From positions 266,596 to 330,595 of the forward strand of contig NZ_BPQS01000002.1 in assembly GCF_022179385.1 (NCBI RefSeq): a stretch of 64,000 nt of DNA, in the 5' to 3' direction. The notes below the pieces were generated by a model that saw only the letters and a program-made list of their open reading frames with translations, was not told the origin of the DNA and ran no database searches. This document shows positions 18,825-28,692 of the stretch, piece by piece. The position numbers were made by a program, and so were the translations under genes. The stretch's first letter is position 1. Each line of letters opens with the position of its first letter. The DNA is from Methylobacterium longum. Lineage in GTDB: Bacteria > Pseudomonadota > Alphaproteobacteria > Rhizobiales > Beijerinckiaceae.

Positions 18825-19706
18825 TCAGGCTTCCAAGGGCACCGGCCCCGCCCGCCGCGAGCCCACAGTGATCCCCACGGATGCCGTGATCACGAGGCCG
18901 ATGGCGAGCCATTGGACAGCGCTGATTCGCTCACCCAGCAATAGCAGGCCGGCGCAGGCCGCCACCGCCGGTTCCACGCTCATCAATACGCCGAAACTCT
19001 TCCGGTCCAGCCGGCGGAGCGCGACCATCTCGAGCGAGTAGGGCAGGGCGCTGGACATCAGCGCCACCGCGAGGCCTGAGACCAGGATGCCGGGCGCCAG
19101 CAGCGCCGGTCCGGCCTCCGCCACGCCGAAGGGTGCCACCACCACGGCGGCGGTGAGCATGCCGAGGGAGACCGCCTGACCCCCATCCATCCGGCCGGCG
19201 CGCTGGCCGAACAGGATGTAGAGCGCCCAGGCCAGGGCTGCGCCGAGATCGAGCAGGATCCCGATCGGATCGAGCCCTTCCGTGGTTGCAATCGGCAGGA
19301 GCAGCGTCAGTCCCGCCACGGCCACGCCGATCCACATGAAATCGGATCGGCGCCGCGACGCGATCAGTGCGACCGCGAGCGGCCCGACGAACTCGATCGC
19401 CACCGCGGGGCCGAGGGGCAGCCGCGCCAGGGCGAGGTAGAAGAGCAGGTTCATCAGCCCGAGGGCCGTGCCGTACAGGGCGATCCAGCCCGCCTCGCGG
19501 GCCGGCAGGCTGCGCCGCCACGGCCGCCAGACCACGATGAGGATCAGCGCCGAGAAGCCGACGCGCAGCGCGGAGGTCCCGGCGGCGCCGGCCGCCGGGA
19601 ACAGGCTCTTGGCGAAGGTCGCGCCGCATTGCAGCGACACCATGCCGGTGACGAGGGCCGCCACCGAGAGGACGGTATCGCCGAGGCCGAACCTGTTGCC
19701 TGCCAC
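18825..19706 (-). CDS. EamA/RhtA-type inner-membrane exporter
   Basis: The 293-residue protein has ten predicted membrane helices arranged as two EamA repeats, for example AVAIEFVGPLAVALIASRRR in the first and RLDRKSFGVLMSVEPAVAA in the second. The spacing and the PLGPAVAIEF and SVEPAVAA motifs are like RhtA, the threonine/homoserine exporter, so export of amino acids or related metabolites is inferred. No ligand can be assigned. The gene is convergent with the EIIA gene, the stops being 6 bases apart, and it is not obviously in an operon with hslU (225 bp gap). Confidence 0.85.
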   Translation of the reverse strand: MAGNRFGLGDTVLSVAALVTGMVSLQCGATFAKSLFPAAGAAGTSALRVGFSALILIVVWRPWRRSLPAREAGWIALYGTALGLMNLLFYLALARLPLGPAVAIEFVGPLAVALIASRRRSDFMWIGVAVAGLTLLLPIATTEGLDPIGILLDLGAALAWALYILFGQRAGRMDGGQAVSLGMLTAAVVVAPFGVAEAGPALLAPGILVSGLAVALMSSALPYSLEMVALRRLDRKSFGVLMSVEPAVAACAGLLLLGERISAVQWLAIGLVITASVGITVGSRRAGPVPLEA

Positions 19707-19931
19707 GCCGCGGTACTTTCAGGAATGCGGTCCGATGGGATGGCGTTGGGGGGCCGGCGCCCCGCACGTCCCCCGGTCAAATGGGAACCCTGTCGCGGAG
19801 CCGAGAATCCCTGACCGCCGACGTGCGTAGGGCCCTTCGGGGGCAGTCATGGCATCCCGGCTCACCGGCGGCGCCCGGTAAACGCGGCCTCGACGACGGG
19901 GCTCCCCGCCGGGCGGCGCGCCGCCCCATCG

Positions 19932-21245
19932 TCAGAGGATGAACCGGCTCAGATCCGCGTTGGCCGCGAGATCCTCGACCCGCTCCCGCACGTAGGCCGC
20001 GTCGATCGGCACGGTCTCGCCGGAACGGTCGGTGGCCGTGAAGGAGATCTCGTCGATCACCCGCTCCAGCACCGTCTGGAGCCGGCGGGCGCCGATGTTC
20101 TCCACCGAGGAGTTCACCTCCACGGCGACGCGGGCGAGGGCATCCACGGCGTCGTCGGTGAAGGTCAGGGTCACGCCCTCCGTCTCCATCAACGCCACGG
20201 TCTGCTTGATCAGGCTGGCCTCGGTGGCGGTGAGGATCTGCTTGAAGTCGTCGACCGTCAGCGGTTGCAGCTCCACGCGAATCGGCAGCCGTCCCTGCAA
20301 CTCCGGCAGGAGGTCGGCCGGCTTCGAGACGTGGAAGGCGCCCGACGCGATGAACAGGATATGGTCGGTCTTCACCGGCCCGTGCTTGGTGGCGACGGTG
20401 GTGCCCTCGATCAAGGGCAGCAGGTCACGCTGGACGCCCTCGCGGGACACGTCGCCGGAAGAGCGACCCTCGCGGGCGCAGATCTTGTCGATCTCGTCGA
20501 GGAACACGATGCCGTTGTTCTCGACCTCGCGGATCGCTTCGCGCATCAGTGCCTCGTCATCCACGAGCTTGTCGGATTCCTCGGCCATCAGGGGCTTGTA
20601 GGCGTCCCGCACAAGGACCCGGCGCGGCTTGCCGCGCTGGCCACCCAGCGCCTTGCCGAGCATGTCGCCGATATTGATCGCGCCCATGGAGGCGCCGGGC
20701 ATCCCGGGGATCTCGAACATGGGAAGGCCTGAAGGGGCGCTGGAGGTCAGCTCCAACTCGACCTCCTTGTCGTCGAGTTCGCTGTTGCGGAGCTTGCGCC
20801 GGAAGCTGTCGCGGGTCGCCTGACTCGCGGTCGGCCCGACCAGGGCGTCGAGGATCCGGTTCTCGGCCGCCGCCTCGGCCTTGGCCTTCACGCCCTCGCG
20901 CTTCTGCTGCCGGGTCAGGCCGATGGCCACCTCGACGAGGTCGCGGACGATCTGCTCCACGTCGCGGCCGACGTAGCCGACCTCGGTGAACTTGGTGGCC
21001 TCGATCTTCAGGAACGGCGCGTTGGCGAGGCGCGCGAGGCGCCGGGCGATCTCGGTCTTGCCGCACCCGGTCGGCCCGATCATCAGGATGTTCTTGGGCG
21101 CCACCTCCTCGCGCAGCGGCCCGGTGAGCTGCTGGCGGCGCCAGCGGTTGCGGAGCGCGATCGCCACGGCGCGCTTGGCGTCATGCTGCCCGACGATGAA
21201 GCGATCGAGTTCGGACACGATCTCGCGCGGAGAGAATGTCGTCAC
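19932..21245 (-). CDS. hslU: ATP-dependent protease ATPase subunit HslU
   Basis: HslU is the AAA+ unfoldase that feeds substrates to the HslV peptidase. Walker A is GPTGCGKTE, Walker B is VFLDEIDKI, and an I-domain lies between them. The C-terminus ends DLSRFIL, the tail that docks into HslV to activate it. Start GTG 21245 gives 437 residues beginning [19 protein letters not shown], the family N-terminus; the longer open frame upstream is Pro/Arg-rich and not conserved. hslV lies 3.9 kb away on the same strand, with two unrelated genes in between, instead of directly upstream. Confidence 0.95.
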   Translation of the reverse strand: MTTFSPREIVSELDRFIVGQHDAKRAVAIALRNRWRRQQLTGPLREEVAPKNILMIGPTGCGKTEIARRLARLANAPFLKIEATKFTEVGYVGRDVEQIVRDLVEVAIGLTRQQKREGVKAKAEAAAENRILDALVGPTASQATRDSFRRKLRNSELDDKEVELELTSSAPSGLPMFEIPGMPGASMGAINIGDMLGKALGGQRGKPRRVLVRDAYKPLMAEESDKLVDDEALMREAIREVENNGIVFLDEIDKICAREGRSSGDVSREGVQRDLLPLIEGTTVATKHGPVKTDHILFIASGAFHVSKPADLLPELQGRLPIRVELQPLTVDDFKQILTATEASLIKQTVALMETEGVTLTFTDDAVDALARVAVEVNSSVENIGARRLQTVLERVIDEISFTATDRSGETVPIDAAYVRERVEDLAANADLSRFIL

Positions 21246-21435
21246 CGCTGTGCCATCCCTGTTCCCCGGCCCGGAGCAAGGGCCTGGGCCGGGAATGGGG
21301 TCACGCGCCGCGCCGCGCAAGGGGCGCGGGCGTATCGCCGCCCTCAGGATGATCCGCAGCGACGGAGGCGGCCCGGCATCCAAACTCGCCACTCACCCTG
21401 AGACGCCACGCCGGATCGTCCCGGACTGGCGGCCG

Positions 21436-22932
21436 TCAATGGGGCGACGGAAGGGCCGCGGCGGCGTCCTTGTCGTGCCGGCCGAAGCGCTCGACCAGCG
21501 TCGTGCTCGCCGCGTTCAGCCCCACGACCTCGACATCGCGACCGCGGGACCGCGCCTTCATCACCACCCGGTCGAGGGCCGCGACGGCCGAGATGTCCCA
21601 GAAATGCGCCGCATGGACGTCGATCACGAGGCGCTCCACCGGCTCCAGCAGGTCGATCGCCTCCGAGAAGGTGCCGGCCGAGGCGAAGAACACCTGCCCG
21701 ACGACGCGGTACGTGCGGGTTCTGCCGTCGGGCGACAGATCGGACGTGATCCGGTTCAGCCGCGAGACCTTCCCGGCGAAGAAGACGCCGGAGAGCAGCA
21801 CGCCCACCAGCACGCCGATGGCGAGGTCCTTCGTGGCCACCACCACCAGCACGGTCGCCAGCATCACCGCCGAGGAGGGCAGCGGGTTGGTCCGCAGGCG
21901 CAGCAGAGAGCGCCAGGAGAACGTGTTCACCGAGACCATGATCATGACGGCGGTGAGCGCCGCCACCGGCACCACGGCGAGCAGATCCTGGAGTGCCACG
22001 AGCAGCAGCAGCAGGAAGGCCCCGGCCACCAGGGTCGAGAGCCGGCCGCGGGCGCCGGACGACACGTTGATCACCGACTGGCCGATCATCGCGCAGCCGC
22101 CCATGCCGCCGAACACCGCCGAGGCCATGTTGGCGACGCCCTGGCCCATGCACTCGCGGTTCTTGTCGCTTCCGGTGTCGGTCAAGTCGTCGACGATCTG
22201 CGCGGTGAGCAGGCTCTCCAGCAGGCCGACCGCCGCCAGCGTCGCCGCGTAGGGCAGCAGGATCCGCAGGGTGTCGAGGGTCAGGGGCACGTCCGGCAGG
22301 GCGAAGCTCGGCAGCGCCGACGGTAGGGCGCCGAGATGCGCCACCGTGCGCACGTCGAGGTGGAACACGGCGGTGACCGTGGTGAGCACCGCGATCGCCA
22401 CCAGCGGCGAGGGTACCGCGCGGGTGATCCGCGGGAACCCGTAGATGATCGCGAGCCCGAGGGCGATCAGCCCGTAGGTGGCGGGCGTGACCCCGGTGAG
22501 TTCGGGCATCTGCGCCAGGAAGATCAGGATCGCCAGCGCGTTGACGAAGCCGGTCATCACCGATTGCGAGACGAACCGCATCAGCCGGCCGAGCCGGAGG
22601 AGACCGGCCAGGATCTGGATGATGCCCATCAGGATCGTGGCGGCGAAGAGGTACTGCACGCCGTGGGCGCGCACGAGGTCGACCATCACCACCGCGGTGG
22701 CGGCCGTGGCGGCCGAGATCATGGCCGGCCGCCCGCCCGCGAACGCGATGGTGCAGGCGATCACCACGGAGGCGTAGAGGCCGACCTTGGGATCGACCCC
22801 GGCGATCACCGAGAAGCCGATGGCCTCGGGGATCAGCGCGAGGGCGACGACGATCCCCGACAGGGTGTCGCCGCGGATGTTGGACGTCCACGAGCTGAGG
22901 AGCCCGGCGGGTCCGGAGAGTTTGCGTTGCAT
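21436..22932 (-). CDS. SulP-family anion transporter with C-terminal STAS domain
   Basis: The 498-residue protein has an N-terminal transmembrane domain with SulP signatures (SGIVVALALIPEAIGFSVIAGVDPKVGLYAS, GRPAMISAATAA, FGGMGGCAMIGQSVINVSSG) and a C-terminal STAS domain from about residue 400 (QVFFASAGTF, IDVHAAHFWDISAVAALD). Family members carry sulfate, bicarbonate, C4-dicarboxylates or other anions. The substrate cannot be assigned. No sulfate-assimilation or carbonic anhydrase gene is next to it. It sits inside the hslU-hslV interval on the same strand. Confidence 0.9.
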   Translation of the reverse strand: MQRKLSGPAGLLSSWTSNIRGDTLSGIVVALALIPEAIGFSVIAGVDPKVGLYASVVIACTIAFAGGRPAMISAATAATAVVMVDLVRAHGVQYLFAATILMGIIQILAGLLRLGRLMRFVSQSVMTGFVNALAILIFLAQMPELTGVTPATYGLIALGLAIIYGFPRITRAVPSPLVAIAVLTTVTAVFHLDVRTVAHLGALPSALPSFALPDVPLTLDTLRILLPYAATLAAVGLLESLLTAQIVDDLTDTGSDKNRECMGQGVANMASAVFGGMGGCAMIGQSVINVSSGARGRLSTLVAGAFLLLLLVALQDLLAVVPVAALTAVMIMVSVNTFSWRSLLRLRTNPLPSSAVMLATVLVVVATKDLAIGVLVGVLLSGVFFAGKVSRLNRITSDLSPDGRTRTYRVVGQVFFASAGTFSEAIDLLEPVERLVIDVHAAHFWDISAVAALDRVVMKARSRGRDVEVVGLNAASTTLVERFGRHDKDAAAALPSPH

Positions 22933-23208
22933 GGAAAATCCGCACGAGAGGCGGGTCCGCGCGGGGCGGACCGGAAGGCGTCTCGGATGCGTGGTCCGGC
23001 GGATCGGCGGCCGGAAGAGCCACCCGGGCTTTCACCGGGTCCTTGCGAATGCGCCGACCCTAGGGTCAGCCGCGCCGCATTGCAACATCGCCGCCGGGCG
23101 TCAGACGAGCCTCGACCCGTTGACCCGGCCGGCGCGCGATGCGGTTCTCGTCGACCCGAGGGCCGCGCAGTCCGGTTGCCCGAACCGCGAGGCCCTGAGA
23201 CCGGGCGC

Positions 23209-24879
23209 TCAGGCGGCGCGCACCCGGGCCACGAAGCCCGAGACCTCGCCGCCCAGCCCGTTCGAGCGGCGCGCGATGTCGGCGGCGGCGTTCAGGACCT
23301 CGGCGGCGCTGGCGCCGGTCTCCCGGGCAGCGCCGAGGACCGCCGCCATCGTGTCGGTCACGGCCCGGGTGCCGCTCGCCGCCTCGGAGACGCTGCGGGC
23401 GATCTCCTGCGTGGCGAGCTGCTGCTCCTCCACGGCGGCGGCAACCCCCAGGGCGATGCCGTGGACCTGCTCGATCGTGCCGCCGATCTCCTCGATGGCG
23501 GCGACCGCCTCGTGAGTCGCGGCGCGCATGGCGGCGATCTGGCCGCCGATCTCCTCGGTGGCCTTCGCGGTCTGCGTGGCGAGGTCCTTCACCTCGGTGG
23601 CGACGACCGCGAAGCCCCGGCCGGCCTCGCCGGCCCGGGCGGCCTCGATCGTGGCGTTGAGCGCCAGGAGATTGGTCTGGCCCGCGATGGTGGAGATCAG
23701 CGAGACGACCTGCCCGATCCCGTCCGCGGTGCGCGCCAGGGTCTGCACGCTGCTGCGGGTGCGCCGGGCCGCCTCGACGGCGCTCTGGGCGGCCGTGGAG
23801 GTCTGCGTGACCTGCACGCCGATCTCGCTGGCGGTGGCGGCCAGCTCCTCGGTGGCGGCCGCCACGGCCTCGACGTTGTGCGACGTGGTCTCGGCGGCAC
23901 GGGTGACGGCCTGCGACTGGGCGCCGGTATGCTCGGCGTTGCCGGCCATCGCGGCGGCGGCCCGCTCCAGCCCGGCGGCGGCGCCGGCGAGGTGATCGAC
24001 GAGGCTGCCGATGCTGCCCTGGAACTGGTCGGCGAGCCCGCTCATCTCGACCCGCTTCAAGGACCGGGCCTCGGCATCCGTGCGCTGATGCTCGGCGCGC
24101 TCGCTCTCGGCGCCCCGCATGGTCTCGCCGAGGACCGCCATGCTGGCCCAGATGGCCCCGATCTCGTCGCGGCCGGGCTTGACGGCGGACGGCGTGTGAT
24201 CGCCCCGCGCCAGGCGCTGGATCGCGTCCGCGACCGCCCGCAGGGGCCGGGCGATCTGGCGCTGCCCCACGAGGAGACCGAGGGCGGTGCAGATCAGCGT
24301 GCCGGCCAGGGCGAGGCCGAGGAGAAGCAGCGTGCGGGTCTCGACCAGCGCCCGCGACTCGGACTGCACCGTGGCCATCTCCGTCCTGCCCGCGTTCACC
24401 AGCGCATCGATGCTGCTCTGGAAGACCTTGCGGTTGCTGCGGTTGGCGTCGTTGAAGCCGAGATCCGCCGCCGCGCGCGGCCCGACCGTCTCACCGGCAT
24501 CGGCCAGCGCGCTGCGCAGGGTCCGGAACGCGTCGGCATTGTGCGCCATCGCGTCGAACAGGGGGCGCTCGGCGGCGGTCACGGTGGGCGACCAGGCGGC
24601 GCGCAGGGCGTCCATCTCGGCCAGGCTCTTCCGGATCCCGGCGGCGTATTTCGCCGCCTCGGCGCGGTCGGCCGAGGCGTAGACGCCGCGCGAATCCATC
24701 GTGACCTCGACCGCGAGGCGGTTGAAGTTCGCGGCGTTGAGCGCCCGGGCCGAGGCGTCCCCGACCGTGGCCAGGGCGTGGTCGAAGCTCTTCAGCGTCG
24801 CCACGCTGAGGCCGGCCACCACGAGCGTCGTCAGGCTGCAGGCGCCGACGAAGCCCAGCACTTTTCCGCCGATATTCAT
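23209..24879 (-). CDS. Methyl-accepting chemotaxis protein
   Basis: A 556-residue chemoreceptor. Membrane helix 1 is at about residues 8-30 and helix 2 at 183-205, bounding a periplasmic helical-bundle sensor domain. A HAMP domain follows ([20 protein letters not shown]). The MCP signalling domain contains [33 protein letters not shown] hairpin residues (about 430-460), the CheA/CheW contact tip. There is no CheB/CheR-binding pentapeptide at the C-terminus. ATG 24879 ([10 protein letters not shown]) is preferred over 24939 because the membrane helix follows directly. No che genes adjoin; it is an orphan receptor placed between hslU and hslV. Confidence 0.92.
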   Translation of the reverse strand: MNIGGKVLGFVGACSLTTLVVAGLSVATLKSFDHALATVGDASARALNAANFNRLAVEVTMDSRGVYASADRAEAAKYAAGIRKSLAEMDALRAAWSPTVTAAERPLFDAMAHNADAFRTLRSALADAGETVGPRAAADLGFNDANRSNRKVFQSSIDALVNAGRTEMATVQSESRALVETRTLLLLGLALAGTLICTALGLLVGQRQIARPLRAVADAIQRLARGDHTPSAVKPGRDEIGAIWASMAVLGETMRGAESERAEHQRTDAEARSLKRVEMSGLADQFQGSIGSLVDHLAGAAAGLERAAAAMAGNAEHTGAQSQAVTRAAETTSHNVEAVAAATEELAATASEIGVQVTQTSTAAQSAVEAARRTRSSVQTLARTADGIGQVVSLISTIAGQTNLLALNATIEAARAGEAGRGFAVVATEVKDLATQTAKATEEIGGQIAAMRAATHEAVAAIEEIGGTIEQVHGIALGVAAAVEEQQLATQEIARSVSEAASGTRAVTDTMAAVLGAARETGASAAEVLNAAADIARRSNGLGGEVSGFVARVRAA

Positions 24880-25141
24880 GAGAATTTTACCGTCCAGGCA
24901 TGACCGAATGCAAAATGACGGTAAATCTTCAATAGGCACTTAACCGAAGTCGGTGGCCCGAATAGTGGTGGCTGCCAACGAATCCGGTGCCCGGTCGCGT
25001 GGCGCGTGGCGCGACGGGCCCCGGCGAGGGCCCCGTCGACGCAGCGGCGCCGCGGGCAGGGCCGGGAATCCGGACCGGCCGGCGGGTCGCCCCCTGCGCC
25101 GAAGCCGGCTCAATGTCCGGCCGCCCGCGGCCGGCGAGCCC

Positions 25142-25720
25142 TCAGCTGGCGTCGAGCGATTCCATCACGAGGTTGCCGTTCGTGTAGACGCAGATCTCGG
25201 CCGCGATCGTCATGGCACGGCGGACGATCGCCTCCGCGTCGAGGTCGCCGTCCTCCAGGGCCCGCGCGGCCGCCAGGGCGTAGTTCCCGCCGGAGCCGAT
25301 CGCCATGACGCCGCTCTCGGGCTCGAGCACGTCCCCCGATCCCGACAGGAGCAGGCTCACGTCGCGGTCGGCGACCAGCATCATGGCCTCCAGGCGGCGG
25401 AGGTAGCGGTCGGTCCGCCAGTCCTTGGTAAGTTCCACGCACGCCCGGGTCAGCTGGCCGGGATACTGCTCCAGCTTCGCTTCCAGCCGCTCGAACAGGG
25501 TGAAGGCGTCGGCCGTGGCGCCCGCGAAGCCGCCGATCACAGCGCCCTTGGCGAGGCGGCGGACCTTGCGGGCGTTGCCCTTCACGATCGTCTGGCCGAG
25601 GCTGACCTGACCGTCGCCGCCCAGCACGACCCGGCCGCCCTTGCGGACCATCAGGATCGTGGTCGCGTGCATCTGGGGCACCGCGCCCCGGTCGTCGTAC
25701 CTGAATGCGTCCTGGCTCAA
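25142..25720 (-). CDS. hslV: ATP-dependent protease peptidase subunit HslV
   Basis: HslV is the N-terminal-threonine peptidase core of the HslUV protease. The mature N-terminus [10 protein letters not shown] is preceded by 19 residues ending QMHA, so Thr20 is the catalytic nucleophile after processing. Other signatures are [37 protein letters not shown] and [14 protein letters not shown]. Length 192 is slightly over the usual 175-185 because of the long leader. It is the first gene of the minus-strand run hslV-MCP-sulP-hslU. The 262-bp gap to the MCP and that gene's own A+T-rich upstream region suggest separate promoters. Confidence 0.95.
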   Translation of the reverse strand: MSQDAFRYDDRGAVPQMHATTILMVRKGGRVVLGGDGQVSLGQTIVKGNARKVRRLAKGAVIGGFAGATADAFTLFERLEAKLEQYPGQLTRACVELTKDWRTDRYLRRLEAMMLVADRDVSLLLSGSGDVLEPESGVMAIGSGGNYALAAARALEDGDLDAEAIVRRAMTIAAEICVYTNGNLVMESLDAS

Positions 25721-25814
25721 GTGTCGGCTCCGCTCTCGATGGCGCCGAGATGGGGAGTTTCACCGCCGGAATCCACCTCCGCTGTGCATCGGGGGGTGGG
25801 CGGAGCGGGCCGCG

Positions 25815-26612
25815 TTACTCCGCGACGGCCTCGGCGGTCTGCACCGGGCCGGCATCCTGCAGGATCGACTGCGCCGCGGCCTCGGCCAGGAGCGCGTAGC
25901 CCCGGTCGGCCATGTGCAGGCCGTCGGCGGCGAAGAGCTGCTTCGTGGTCAGCTTCCCCTCGCGCACCCAACCGTGCATCAGGTCGGCGCGGCGGATGAC
26001 CGGAACGTCGAGCTCGTCACCGATGCTGCGCACCGCTTCGAGGAAGCGCGACGCGCCCGGCGTGGCCTCGAGCTTCGGGCACCATTGCGGCTCCATCAGC
26101 ACCACGTCGATGCCGGCCTCGCGAATCCGCCGGATCGCCGCGACGGTGGCGTCGCGAAAATGGTCGATCGACACGCCGCGCAGGGGATCGTTGCTCCCGG
26201 TCTGCCAGATGACGAGCTGCGGCTCGGCCGCGATGACGTCGCGGTCCAGGCGCACCAGCATGTCGTCGACGTGCTCGCCGCCGATGCCGCGGTTGATGAC
26301 CGCCACGTCCATCCCGCGCAGCTTCTTGCGCAGGTCGGACTGGAGGCGGGCCGGGTAGGCGTTCGCCGGGCTCGACGCGCCGACACCCTCCGTGGAGGAC
26401 GACCCGAAAGCCACGATCTTCAGGGGCGCACCGATGGCGATCTGGCGCGCGACGTGCGGAAGATCCGGACTCTCGCGGAAGTCGATGCCGATCAGGTCCA
26501 GGGAATCGGGCAGGAGGTCCGCGTAGGCGAGGACCGCCGTGGGCAGTACCAGCAGGCCGCAGATCACACCGAGACGATGCAGCGCCCTGCGGATGGGATG
26601 GGCGGTGCTCAC
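25815..26612 (-). CDS. Exported SGNH/GDSL-type hydrolase
   Basis: The protein begins with a positively charged hydrophobic leader (RRALHRLGVICGLLVLPTAVLAYADL), so it is probably exported or membrane-anchored. SGNH blocks are present: nucleophile Ser in FGSSSTEG, Gly block GIGGEH, Asn block TGSND, and Asp-His in DGLHMADRGY. Such enzymes are esterases, lipases or acetyl-hydrolases acting on lipids or polysaccharide. GTG 26612 (265 residues) was chosen because the DNA just upstream is A+T-rich and non-coding; GTG 26633 is an alternative. It is divergent from a glycosyltransferase, which hints at a glycan-related substrate. Confidence 0.8.
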   Translation of the reverse strand: MSTAHPIRRALHRLGVICGLLVLPTAVLAYADLLPDSLDLIGIDFRESPDLPHVARQIAIGAPLKIVAFGSSSTEGVGASSPANAYPARLQSDLRKKLRGMDVAVINRGIGGEHVDDMLVRLDRDVIAAEPQLVIWQTGSNDPLRGVSIDHFRDATVAAIRRIREAGIDVVLMEPQWCPKLEATPGASRFLEAVRSIGDELDVPVIRRADLMHGWVREGKLTTKQLFAADGLHMADRGYALLAEAAAQSILQDAGPVQTAEAVAE

Positions 26613-26867
26613 AGAGTTCGTCGACTGGGACACGCGACCGTTGGCTCCGGCTCTCGTAGGAGACGGATACAATTTGACACACGTCGTGGGAAGGAGCGGT
26701 TCCGCTCGTCGCTTTAAAGCTAACTGAATTCGTAACACAAAATTAACAGGCCGGAATTCGGTCCCGTCGGTCCGTTCCCGGATCGGCACGATCAATGCGT
26801 CCATCGTCGGGCGGATCTCCGATGGGCGGCGGGGAGCGCGGTCCGGCGTCGCGGGTGTCACCCGCGC
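26613..26867. promoter_or_regulatory. A+T-rich divergent promoter region
   Basis: This 255-bp gap between divergent SGNH hydrolase and glycosyltransferase genes includes a markedly A+T-rich core at about 26710-26760. It holds the palindrome GCTTTAAAGC (26711-26720) and two GAATTC sites 28 bp apart (26726 and 26754). A TTGACA hexamer at 26674-26679 reads towards the glycosyltransferase, without a convincing -10. On the minus strand TTGTGT is followed after 16 bases by TTTAAA, a possible weak promoter for the hydrolase. Promoter assignments are tentative. Confidence 0.35.
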
Positions 26868-28145
26868 GTGCCGCGGGCCTCGGCGAGCCGACCCGGGATC
26901 GACAGCTTGCGTATCGCGATCCTCACGCACGCGACCGGGCCCCGCGGCGGCGGCGTCCATGCCTTGAGCCTCGGGGAAGCCCTCTGCGCCCTGGGCCATG
27001 AGGCCGTCGTCCATGCGCCCGATCCGACCGGCTCTGGCTTCTTCCGCAACGCGGCCTGTCCGGTGGTCTCGGTGGCGGCCAAGCCGGTCGCCGGACCAGC
27101 GTCCGCGCGGGCCGGCGCGCGGATCGCGGACTACCTCGCTCATTTCGCGACACCGGCCGCCTGCGACTTCGATGTCTTCCACGCCCAGTGCAGTATCAGC
27201 GGCAACGCCCTGGCCACGCTCGCGCGGCGCCGGCTGATCCCAGGGTTCGTCCGCACCGTCCACAGTGTCACGACGGTCGCGGATCCGACGCTGGCGCGGT
27301 GGCAGGACCGGGCCATCATCGACGCCGCACGCCTGCTGACCTTGAGCCAGATCGGAGCCCTCCACCTCGCGGCCGAGTACGGCGTGGCGGCGGAGGTGGT
27401 CGGCAACGGCGTCGACGGTGCCGCCTTCAACCCCGAACCCGACTCAGGCGAGGCCGCGCTGTCTCGGCGCCTCGGGCTGAGCTCGGGCCCTATCTTCCTC
27501 AGCGTCGGCGGTTTCGAGCCGCGCAAGAACACCCTCGCGATCATCGAGGCCTTCGCGATCCTCCGACGGGACATGCCGCACGCGCAGCTCGTGTTGGCCG
27601 GCGCGGACGCATCGGGCGACCAAGCGGGCGGACAAGCGGGCTACCATGCCGGGTACCACGCGCGCTGCTGCGCCGCGCTTGAACGCGAGGGGCTCGAGGT
27701 CGGACCCGGCCGGCCGGTGATCCGCACGGGGTCAATCGCGCAGGCGGACATGCCGGGCCTCTACAGGCTGGCGGACACGCTCGTCTCGCCGTCCCTTGCG
27801 GAGAGCTTCGGCCTCTGCGTGCTGGAATCCGTGGCGTGCGGGACACCGGTCGTCGTCCCGGCCCGAGCGCCATTCAGCGAATACCTTCCGCCCGACGCGG
27901 CCCTCTGGGTGGATCCCGGAGACACCGGCGCCATCGCGGCGGCGATGCGGGCGAGCCTCGAACCCGCGCGCCGGGCGCGTTTGCGCAATCGCGCCCCGGA
28001 CCTCCTCAGGGCTCACGGGTGGTCGGCCTGTGCGGCGCGCCACCTCCCGGTCTACGCGGCGCTCGCGCCGGAGCCGTCCCCTGCCGTCCCCTTCGCCACG
28101 GGGGCCGCGGCCTGGAACGTCCTGTGGGTGCCACCCGACGCCTGA
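26868..28145 (+). CDS. GT4-family glycosyltransferase resembling the MSMEG_0565 family
   Basis: A cytoplasmic GT-B glycosyltransferase of 425 residues. The N-terminal domain begins LRIAILTHATGPRGGGVHALSLGEAL and continues VVHAPDPTGSGFF, a pattern I recognise from the MSMEG_0565-type family. The C-terminal nucleotide-sugar domain has FLSVGGFEPRKN and the E-x7-E motif in ESFGLCVLESVACG. In other bacteria this family sits in a nitrilase (Nit1) cluster with a radical SAM protein and an acetyltransferase. None of those partners is nearby, so this copy is solitary. GTG 26868 is assumed; a TTG at 26907 would start exactly at the conserved LRIAIL. Confidence 0.75.
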   Translation: MPRASASRPGIDSLRIAILTHATGPRGGGVHALSLGEALCALGHEAVVHAPDPTGSGFFRNAACPVVSVAAKPVAGPASARAGARIADYLAHFATPAACDFDVFHAQCSISGNALATLARRRLIPGFVRTVHSVTTVADPTLARWQDRAIIDAARLLTLSQIGALHLAAEYGVAAEVVGNGVDGAAFNPEPDSGEAALSRRLGLSSGPIFLSVGGFEPRKNTLAIIEAFAILRRDMPHAQLVLAGADASGDQAGGQAGYHAGYHARCCAALEREGLEVGPGRPVIRTGSIAQADMPGLYRLADTLVSPSLAESFGLCVLESVACGTPVVVPARAPFSEYLPPDAALWVDPGDTGAIAAAMRASLEPARRARLRNRAPDLLRAHGWSACAARHLPVYAALAPEPSPAVPFATGAAAWNVLWVPPDA

Positions 28146-28392
28146 GCGCAGCGAAACCCCGTCCGCATCCTCATCGCGGTCGGAGGCGAGGTGTCCGGCT
28201 TCGTTCGTCTCGATGGGCCGACCCATCCGCCGCCGCTTCCGAGGGGCGGCTGCCGCCGGCGCATCGTGACGTGTCCGGCCGCGGTCGGGTCGGACACCGG
28301 GCGGAGCGTCGTGGTGGCGGGCGCCATCGCGGAACTGAAGGCGGCGTTGGGCGGGTTATCGGCCTGTCTCACGAGGTGAACAGGCGGACCCG

Positions 28393-28692
28393 ATGGTGAG
28401 CCGGATCGTTGCAGCGCTCCTCCTGACGGCCGCGCCCGCCGCGGCGCAGACCCGGCCGTCGAGCACGACCATGACCTGCCAGCAGACGGTGCGCCTGATC
28501 CAGGCCAGCGGCGCGATCGTGCTGGGCACCGGCGGCATGACCTACGATCGGTTCGTCCGAGACCGATCGTTCTGCGAACCCACGGAGGTGGCCAAGCGCG
28601 CCTTCCGGCCGACCCGGGACAACCCGCGCTGCCTGATCGGCTACACCTGCTACGAGCCCGGCTTCGACGACTGGCCGGGTCAGGGTTTCTGA
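28393..28692 (+). CDS. Small secreted cysteine-containing protein, function unknown
   Basis: The 99-residue product has a signal peptide (MVSRIVAALLLTAAPAAAQ) and a mature domain of about 80 residues. The four cysteines of the mature part (MTCQQT, SFCEPT, PRCLIG, YTCYEP) could form two disulfides. The segment QQTVRLIQASGAIVLGTGGMTYDRFV resembles a family of short periplasmic proteins common in Methylobacterium and Bradyrhizobium, from general knowledge. Its last 13 bases overlap the 3' end of the convergent selB gene. No enzymatic motif is visible. Confidence 0.75.
   Translation: MVSRIVAALLLTAAPAAAQTRPSSTTMTCQQTVRLIQASGAIVLGTGGMTYDRFVRDRSFCEPTEVAKRAFRPTRDNPRCLIGYTCYEPGFDDWPGQGF

Noticed and set aside
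22336..24903. Long plus-strand open frame (about 855 codons) opposite the SulP and chemoreceptor genes
   Set aside because: It spans two well-supported genes on the other strand and has no domain, only His/Gln/Arg/Gly-rich sequence.
28191..28379. Possible 62-residue protein after the glycosyltransferase gene
   Set aside because: It begins with GTG, has no ribosome site or motif, and does not match the small protein associated with the MSMEG_0565 cluster.
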